Positions 48,301 to 57,300 of a stretch of DNA of 64,000 nt are shown here, one piece after another. The translations under genes and the position numbers were made by a program. The notes beneath the pieces were generated by a model, which was not told the DNA's origin, ran no database searches, and saw only the letters and a program-made list of their open reading frames with translations. The DNA is taken from positions 74,646,682 to 74,710,681 of the forward strand of contig NC_086386.1 of NCBI RefSeq assembly GCF_036588685.1, written 5' to 3'. Position 1 is the stretch's first letter. Each line of letters opens with the position of its first letter. This DNA is from Mytilus trossulus. Taxonomy: Eukaryota; Mollusca; Bivalvia; Mytilida; Mytilidae.

Positions 48301-51300
48301 TGATTAAAAATCATAAATCGATTGAGAGAAAAAAATGTGGGGAATTTGTTTTATGGTTGCCACGAAACACCTGTATGAATGAATGATTAAAGTAAAAAAA
48401 GTATATGTAGAAATAATATGATTGTATGGTTTATTTCAAAAAAAATTACCAGTAAAACTTTGTTAAAATCAAAATCTTTCTGTTCTTTATCATCTTGAAG
48501 ATGTTAGCCAGTAAGCATAAGGATGTTCATGATGCGATATAATTTGATTTCAGATTGTTTGCTACAACCTTCCGGTCTGACGTCATACAATGAATATGTG
48601 CCATCATTGGCTGCCTGGGTAACCAATGATTGTCCTGTAGGGAAAGTATTCAGTAAACCACATTGTGCCTGTGTAAACGAAAGTAAATAAAACAATGTCT
48701 TCTCACAATCATTAATATGGACCGCCATAGCTGTCTTATAATAAAAAAAGCAACCCCACATAATTGAAAAGCACCTTCTTGTAGTAAGAAAGCACCATCA
48801 CATAATAAAAAAGCACCGTTTTATTATAAAAACATCCACCTTCATATAATGAAATATGAACAGCATATTTAGAATATGCCACACAAGACAGCCATGACGT
48901 TCCATGAATAACTATGCATAAGAAATGTGGTACGAGTGCCAATCAGAGAACTCCTCATCCATGTCATAATGTATAAAAAGTTAACAATTTTAGGCCAATG
49001 TACGACCGTCAACTAAGAGACTGGGCACAGACCGAACAGCAAGCTATAAACGGCCCCAAAATAACTAACGTAAACAATTCAAACAGGAGAACCAACAAAT
49101 TATATAAAAAAAAACGAAAAACAAGAAACACATAAGAAACACACCAACAAACGATAACAACAGATCTAAGACAGGTGTATAAAATATAGTAGTTTAAACA
49201 CCAACCACAACCCTAGTCTGAGACAGTAGTGTTACATTGCAACATAAAACAATCACTACAAAGCATCAATCAAAATGTCTCAACTCGACCAAAAAGACAT
49301 GTCAATTTGTAATGAAAATGTTTCATAAATTAAACTTATTTGTTTACAGTGTCGGTAAGTATAACACTTGAATTTCATTTATATATGATAACCTCAAAAT
49401 GAAGTAAAAGGAAACATTTAGTCAATGAAAAACTATGTTACATGTACATGTTAATACCAGTTTCCCCCAAATATGATTGATAGCATCATTCTACTTATAC
49501 TGTTATTTGTTTCATAAAAAAAATATCGTAATATTAATTTTACTTATGTAGATTTGGTGCAAAAACCAGAAATAACAACTTTAGCAGTTGATACAACATA
49601 CGTCACAAATCCAGGTAATTCTGGTTTATAATATTAACTGGCAGTAACTCTTGAACGTGTTAGAACGTGTTTATTGCATTGCTTGTAAAGTAATAGGAGT
49701 CATTAACCAATTTAGTCTTGTTTAATTTTGGTTTCTTATGTCAATTTGGAAATTAGTATGCCGTTCATTATCACTGAACTAGTATATATTTATTTAGGGG
49801 CCAGCTGAAGGACGCCTCCGGGTGCGGGAATTTCTCGCTACATTGAAGACATGTTGGTGACCTTCTGCTGTTGTTTTTTTTCTTTGGTCGGGTTGTTGTC
49901 TCTTTGACACATTCCCCATTTCCATTCTCAATTTCATGTTTAGATACAGGCAATGGATTCAAAGAAGGCGACATCTACTTTTGGCTATTGGATTGAATTT
50001 TTTATTTTGTTTCGAATATTAAAGGTTTTCAATTTGAATTCGATTAAGAATTGTAAGCGCTTCAAAGACGAGTAGATGAACTCAAAATATTTTGTTCTAT
50101 AGATCATTTATGAAGAGTGCCATGAGTTTGCTTATGATGTTATTATTCACCAGAGACCAACATGACTAACAATGAAACAGATAGCAACCTATGACAAATA
50201 AAGGCAACAGTAGTATACCGCTGTTCAAAACTCATAAATCCATGGACAAAAAACAAAATCGGGGTAACAAACTAAAACCGAGGGAAACGCATTAAATATA
50301 AGAGGAGAACAACGACAGAACACCGAAACGCAACAGCACACAGAAACGGACCAAGCAACAGACAAAACACCACGAGAATAACAAATATAACATCAAAACC
50401 AAATATATGAATTTGGGATAGACAAGTACAGTGCCACGTCTTATCTCAAAAATAAGAGAAAGCACAAACGACTCAACGTTAAAAAGAAACACACACACAC
50501 AGAAACGAACAATATTATAACAATGGCCATCTTCCTGACTTGGTACAGGACAGTTTTAAAGGGGAATAAAAGTGGTGGATTGAACCTGGTTTTATGGCAT
50601 GCCAAACCTCGCACTTTAATGGCACAGTTAAATATAACACATAACAACCAATGAATTGAAAACTTTAACAAAACATACAGAACATGGCCAGCTGAAACCT
50701 TCTCTTGTTTTGAACAGTGGTGTACGTGCCAGTTTCTAAATTTTTATAGGTACCAGACATGTTTCAGTCGAATAATATGAGATACTTTGTTTGCCAAGCA
50801 TAAGAAATGGCGTGTTGCACATAGCAGGACAACATATTGGGACTAGCTAAAATTGTATTTCAATGCTGAATTATAATTTATTTGAAGCAACAGTTATAAT
50901 TATACATTTAGCAAATTTGTCCAATAATCTACTGTGAACAATAATTAAATAATGTGTTATCAAGTTTTTCTTTATATTTTTTTAATTTTAGATTGTGATT
51001 TGCGACCGGTTGGAAAAAGCACCTACCAAAAATATGAGAAAGCGATTGATGCCTGGGTGACAGAGGACTGCCATGTTGGTTTAGTTTTTAATGTCATGTT
51101 ATGCCACTGTGTTAAAGACGGAATTGGTAAGATATTGTCAATTTATCTTGATGTTTTGTCCTTTTTTTAAAACAAGAACCGTTTTCATAAATTTAAAGGA
51201 AAAAAGAGTGTTGGAAAAGTAATTCATAGTAAATTTGTGTTTGCTTTACGCCATAGTAATACGGCTATAAGGTAGACACACTAGAGAAGTTTTAAAAGAG

Positions 51301-54300
51301 GGACGAAAGATACCAAAGGAACAGTCAAACTCATAAATCTCAAACAAACTGACAACGCCATGGTTAAAAATGTAAAAGACAAACAGAAAAACAATAGTAC
51401 ACAAGACACAACATAGAAAACTAAAGAATAAACCCCACGAACCCCACCAAAAACTAAAAGTGATCTCAGGTGCTCCGGAAGGGTAAGCGGATCCTGCTCC
51501 ACATGTGGCACCGTCGTGTTGCTTATGTGATTACAAATCCGGTAAATAGTCTAATTCCGTATGTAACATTCAAGAAAGGGAAGGGGATTGTAGTTACGAC
51601 GTAAGGAACATATCCGATATCATTTGTGAAACGGTTATTTCATAACAGTTACAACCACTCATCGGAAGCATTCGACTTTGCCAGTATTCTCTCATTGGGT
51701 TTCAGTCGCTTAATTTTTAGTTTTTCTGTGTACTGTGTTTTGTGGATTATTGTTGTATGTCACCTGTTGACAAATGCTTCATTGCCACTTTATGTGTATC
51801 ATATTCTTCTTTTATTGTATTAATATTTTGATATTTTCAACAGTTGTAACAGGACTACCCACCACTAGTACAAAATCGTACACAGGAATTACAAACTCAA
51901 GTAAGTACTTCTCTCATTGATCTAATTTTTCACTCTTTGCGACTGCCATAAACATGAGAGGTTCAGCTAGCTATAAAACGAGGTTAAATCTATATTTTTT
52001 TTACATCAGAAAAAGGCTTGTACCAAGTCAGGAATATATCAGTTGTTATCCATTTATTTAATGATTTTTAGCTTTTGGTTTGCTATTTGATTAAGGACTC
52101 ACCGTTTTGTGTTGTTGATTTTCCTCGGAGTTTGGTATATTTGTTAAAAATATACATAAGAATAAACACAACTTTTAAATGAAGTGGTTGAACCATAAAA
52201 GGGTGCGACTGATACTAGAGGGGCATTCAAACTGACAACACCATCGCTAAAAAAGAAAAAAAAGACAGACAGAAAAAAAAAGTACACAAGACACAACATT
52301 TACAAGTAAAGAATTAACAACACGAACCACATAAAAAAATGGGGGTGATATCAGGTGCTCCGGAATGGTAAGCAGACCCTGCTTCACATATGACACCCGT
52401 CGTGTTGCTCATGTTATTACTTACCCGTAAATAGTATAACAAGGGAACTGGATTGTAGTCACGACATTTGGAATATATTCGATATTGAAGTACGAAGAGA
52501 TGATTTCAACTTCACCATTTGGAACCTCTTGTCTGATACTTTCTTGTGAGCAGCAAAACTCTATCAAGAAAATCATGATAGAAAATATAAGCGCGGAAAT
52601 ATCGTATCGATATTGTGGGAATGCCGATGGTTTGTTGAAAAACACGTCCTTTAAACGGAACAAATATGTGGTCAATCAAGAAATCAAGCATCTTGATAAT
52701 GTCAGTCTCAGAGGATTGTTTTTTTTTTTAATCAGAGTGGCGTATCTCATAAGACCAGAGGCTTTCAATATTCCTCCCTTAAAGTTACAGAAAAATGTGT
52801 TTCAAGTAAATGATGTTTGGCATTTGAATGATATTGCATATTGCTGTTGATGGTCACGATAAGTAGTACTTGAGTGGGTGGGTACCAATTTTCATGGTTC
52901 TTTGATTTCAGGGCTTTGCCAAAGTTTTGTATGTATTCCTTGAAAAAAATGTTACACATTGGACATTGCAATGAGTTGTTACTCGGTACCACGAAATCCA
53001 CGAACATTGGTATCCAACGAATAATAATACATCCAAAGAAGTTGTATGATTCAGATGATAATTCGACTGCTTCATTGAAACAATTTATCCCTACCAATTG
53101 CTTATATCCTTCATAACAGGTTAAATAAATAGTGCTTTGGACGTTAACACAAAAGCGTCATCAATGTTTTGTATGCTTTACTAGAGTATTTGATATACAA
53201 AGAGACGTCGGCAAGTGACGACGTTGCGGACCTATTGTTACGTTAATATGGCGGTAAAACGTTAAGAAAAAAAAAGAGTATAAAATATTAAACTGAAATT
53301 ATAACTAATTCACAACAAATAACTTACATAAATTTTCTACGTATTTCTTAGATTGTCCATACGTTCCTGTGAACCAGAGATCTTACAAGGAGTATGTAGC
53401 TGATATAGGAGCATGGGTAACAAATGATTGTCCATCGGATATGGTGTTTAATGTTGTCATGTGCTCCTGTCATCCTGAGGGTAATTACTATGTTATATGC
53501 CAAATGCTAAAGTGAAGCAAGTATTAAAAAAACTAAGGTCAAAGTACCTCTGTCATAGAAATAAAGGCAACCGTAGTAGACCGGTGTTCAAAAGTCATAA
53601 ATAGATTTAAAAAACAAACAAATCCGTGTTGCAAACCACAACCGAGAAAAACACATGAACAACAGTAATACCGAAATGAAACAAAAACAAACATGCTACA
53701 ATATGTTTTACTATATTCGTCCAAAAGATTGATAAAAGATACAAGGCTTGTGATTTTGTACGACATACACGCGTTTCGTTAACATGAGATTCATCATGCT
53801 CGAATAAAAAAAGTCTATAACATACATCACAAAGATGACTGAAATTAAATTGAAATATGGTTCAAAGTGTCCATCGAAAGCGGAACAATATTTGTTGGCG
53901 ACAGTTGTAGCATCCACTGGTTTCAAATTAATAGATATATATGTTCTGTCGTTTTCCGTTCTTATAAATATAAGCTGTTTAAAAGTGTCAATTCTTTTCA
54001 TTACAGGGTCAGCTGATATCATTGTTGTTCCAATTACAACGGTCCCCCCATTGAACATCCCAACAGTTCCAAGTAAGTTTCATATTTGATATAATTCAAT
54101 TTTGAATGAAACACGTCTTCTGATTTTCTGATAGTGTTTTGTCTATCGTCTCATATATAACATAAAACACGGAAAAATGTGGTGCACACTTTAGAATAAC
54201 ATGCTACGCGGGTTATTTAATATGCACCACATTTTGAATGTTATTTTTTAAGAAAAAAACCAACATAACAGTCATTCCTTAAATAAATTTATGTATGAAT

Positions 54301-57300
54301 TACTGTAAACCAACTTATTTTCGCGAGCGATTTATTTTCGCGACTTTTGCGAGCAGAAAAATAACGCGAAAATAAATCGTCGCGAATACGTAAACCTTTG
54401 ATCTTTGCTTATTACTTCATCAAGTTAATCAGAAAATCGCGTAATTAAATAGCCGCGAAGTGGTCAAGAAAGGGTAAAACGCGAAATAAAGTATCCGCGA
54501 AAATAAGTTGGTTTACAGTACTTTGATATTTACAATAAACTCAGATATATACAAAATTTTGCAATTTAGTTACGTACGTTTTCAGAAAGAAAACCGGATT
54601 ATTAAAAGTAGCAAAAGGTCATATTGCAGTGATTTTGATTTTATATTATATTTTTGTGTACTTTTGTTTGCTTGTTGGTCTTCTACTTTATTAGCCATGA
54701 CGATTTATTTTTATTTTTATTTATTTCGACAAGAGTTTGTACCTACATGAATTGGAATTGAAATTTAATTTATAACTGAGAAAAAATAGTATCTGATGCT
54801 ACGAAAGAGCCAACTTGTAATAAAATTTTAAGGACATAATCATCAAAATGTTGTGTTTTGTTATTACAGATTGTCCTTATAAGAAGTCTGATGATGGATA
54901 TCTAGAATATATACCGGAAATAAAAATTTGGCTCAATAACGCATGTCCTATTGATCACGGGTTCGTTGTGGAATATTGTACATGTCTGTCTCAAAGTAAG
55001 TATGAGTAAGAAGATGCCCCAATGATCTTTTTAAAATAATTTGTTCGGTTTCATGGATGATATTAAACACAACTAGTGTGACCTGATTTAATTTTTAAAT
55101 CTAATTTGAATTTAAAAATTATTTTAACGGTGAATTTCGCAAATTTTGGTGACTTTCCAAAAAGCCAATTCTATATTCGTTTTTTTCGAATTTTATTTGG
55201 AAGTTGATTTAAATTTGATGATTCCTTTATCAAATATTGTGAATAAATAATCTCCAAATGTGTTTTGCAGGTGATATCAGTAAAATACCAGAAAAGCCAT
55301 CAACTACAACAGATAAATCTTCAACGACATCAAAAGCAGTGCCTTCTTCTATGACTTCACAAGTGACAATACTGTCGTCATTAGCTAAATCTGAATTACC
55401 AAGCACTCCGTCTTCAATGACAAGTAAAGCTACTACGCCCAGAAAACTTACTTCTTCTACAACAGCCTCCCCCGAAACAACGACAGCATCCTCTCCCAAG
55501 ACAACGACGACAGCAACCACTCAAAAGACTAAAACGACAATAAATGTATTGACAACTACGCTATCTACAACGCAGTCTGTTAAGCCAACACCACCAACTA
55601 CATCACTAACAACAACAGAAAAAACAACAACAACGACTGAACCATTACCCACAACAGTTCAAACAACAAAAAAGCCGACGCTTGCACCTACGACAACTAC
55701 CGTCCCATCAACATCAGACAGCATTACAACAACAGAGCCATCTTTAACAACGACGTCAGAAATCATTAGTACGTAATAGGATTTTTTACCGTCGAAACAT
55801 AAAATAAACTGTATGTATAACTTACATAGAGAGCTTTTAGACATTAGATAACGATGTTGTAAGATTGCCAATGGGAAAACTATCTGACAGTTGAATGTTG
55901 GCCTTGCCATTTCCGACGGACACTTTGTATGAGGCTACAGTTGCGTTGTCTTGATTGACTCCTTAAAAGAGTCACTTCAAGGAAAAGATAGATAAAATAC
56001 AAAAAGACAAGAATTTATCTCTCGTCATTGGTTTTTCATACCCCCGCCCCCCCCCCCCCCCCCAGTAAAAAAAGAACCAGAGGTGAGATCTACTACGAAA
56101 GGGGAGAAAGGTACAAGAGGGACACTCAAACTAATAGGTCGAAAATAAACTCACAGCGCCATAGCTTAGAAACCAAAGACAAACACACACAAGACACAAA
56201 ATAGAAAAATAAAGACCAAGCAACACGAAACCCACACAACACAAAATTGGGTGTTATCTCAGGGGCTCCGGAAGAGTAAGCAGATTTCTTTTCAATTTAT
56301 TCAAAGAGATCCACTGAGTTTTGTTTTCCATTACAGGTAATTGTGACAAGACGATGTCACGGCTTGGAGAGAGATATTACACGACAGTAGACTCAAGATG
56401 GGGAGAACTTACCTTTATGTGCCCAACGGGAAAGATATTTCATCCTCCTAGCTGCGACTGCATATTCAAATCTGGTAAAAATTTGAATTAAAATATGATG
56501 CAGTATTCAGCAATGAAACAGCATATCAACAAATTGAAATTTAAAATAAATAGTTTTCAAATAATTCTATGTAATAGAAATCTAACATATAAAATCAGGA
56601 TTATGAGAGTTGAAATCCACTCGCTTTTAATTTTTCTGTTTGATTAGGGACTTTCCATTTTGAATTTCCTCGGAGTTCGGTATTTTTGAAATTTTAATTT
56701 CTACTACATAACATATATCAGTTGTTATGTAGTAGAAATTAAAATTATGCATGTTTTTAATTAAAAACATGATGCCACGTCAGTTTTTTTTATCTCACGT
56801 ACATTTACTTTTTAAAAAAAATGACTAAATGTACGTGAGATGAAAAAACTGACGTAACATTATGAAAGTTATTACCTCAACGACCCATCAAAAAGGTTTT
56901 TTTTCAAAGTAATAGTATGCTTTATATAAATCATTTTTACAAGCAATGTAAGCATCATTAAATTTGCAAACAGGATCTTGTTCTTGGGTTATATGTGTTT
57001 TTATTATTTTCAATCCGATATGATTTTAGTTTTTCAACGACTTGCACTAGAAAATAAGGCATGTTTTTCTTTATATTGTACACAGATCCATTATAGTGAT
57101 CAACATTAAGTCGCTTCGCTTGTTAATACCCCTGCTTTCGTTCCTTTTGAAGCTCGTGCAATTATCTTATTTATTTCTTATCTTAATTGTTTCTTTTTAG
57201 CAATTTACATAATTTAAACATCGTTTTACTACTGTAGTCGCGATTTGCACGACTTTCCCTGACCACTCATATTTGGTTTTTTTTTACATGGAGATTCAGT

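Noticed and set aside
49350-49354. Possible 5-nt micro-exon between TTTACAG and GTAAGT
   Set aside because: Its length is not a multiple of 3, so it would break the phase-1 pattern that every other exon keeps. It is probably chance.
55230-55520. 96-codon minus-strand frame rich in Val, Asp and Glu
   Set aside because: It is the antisense of the Thr-rich exon 17, whose skewed codons leave the opposite strand open.
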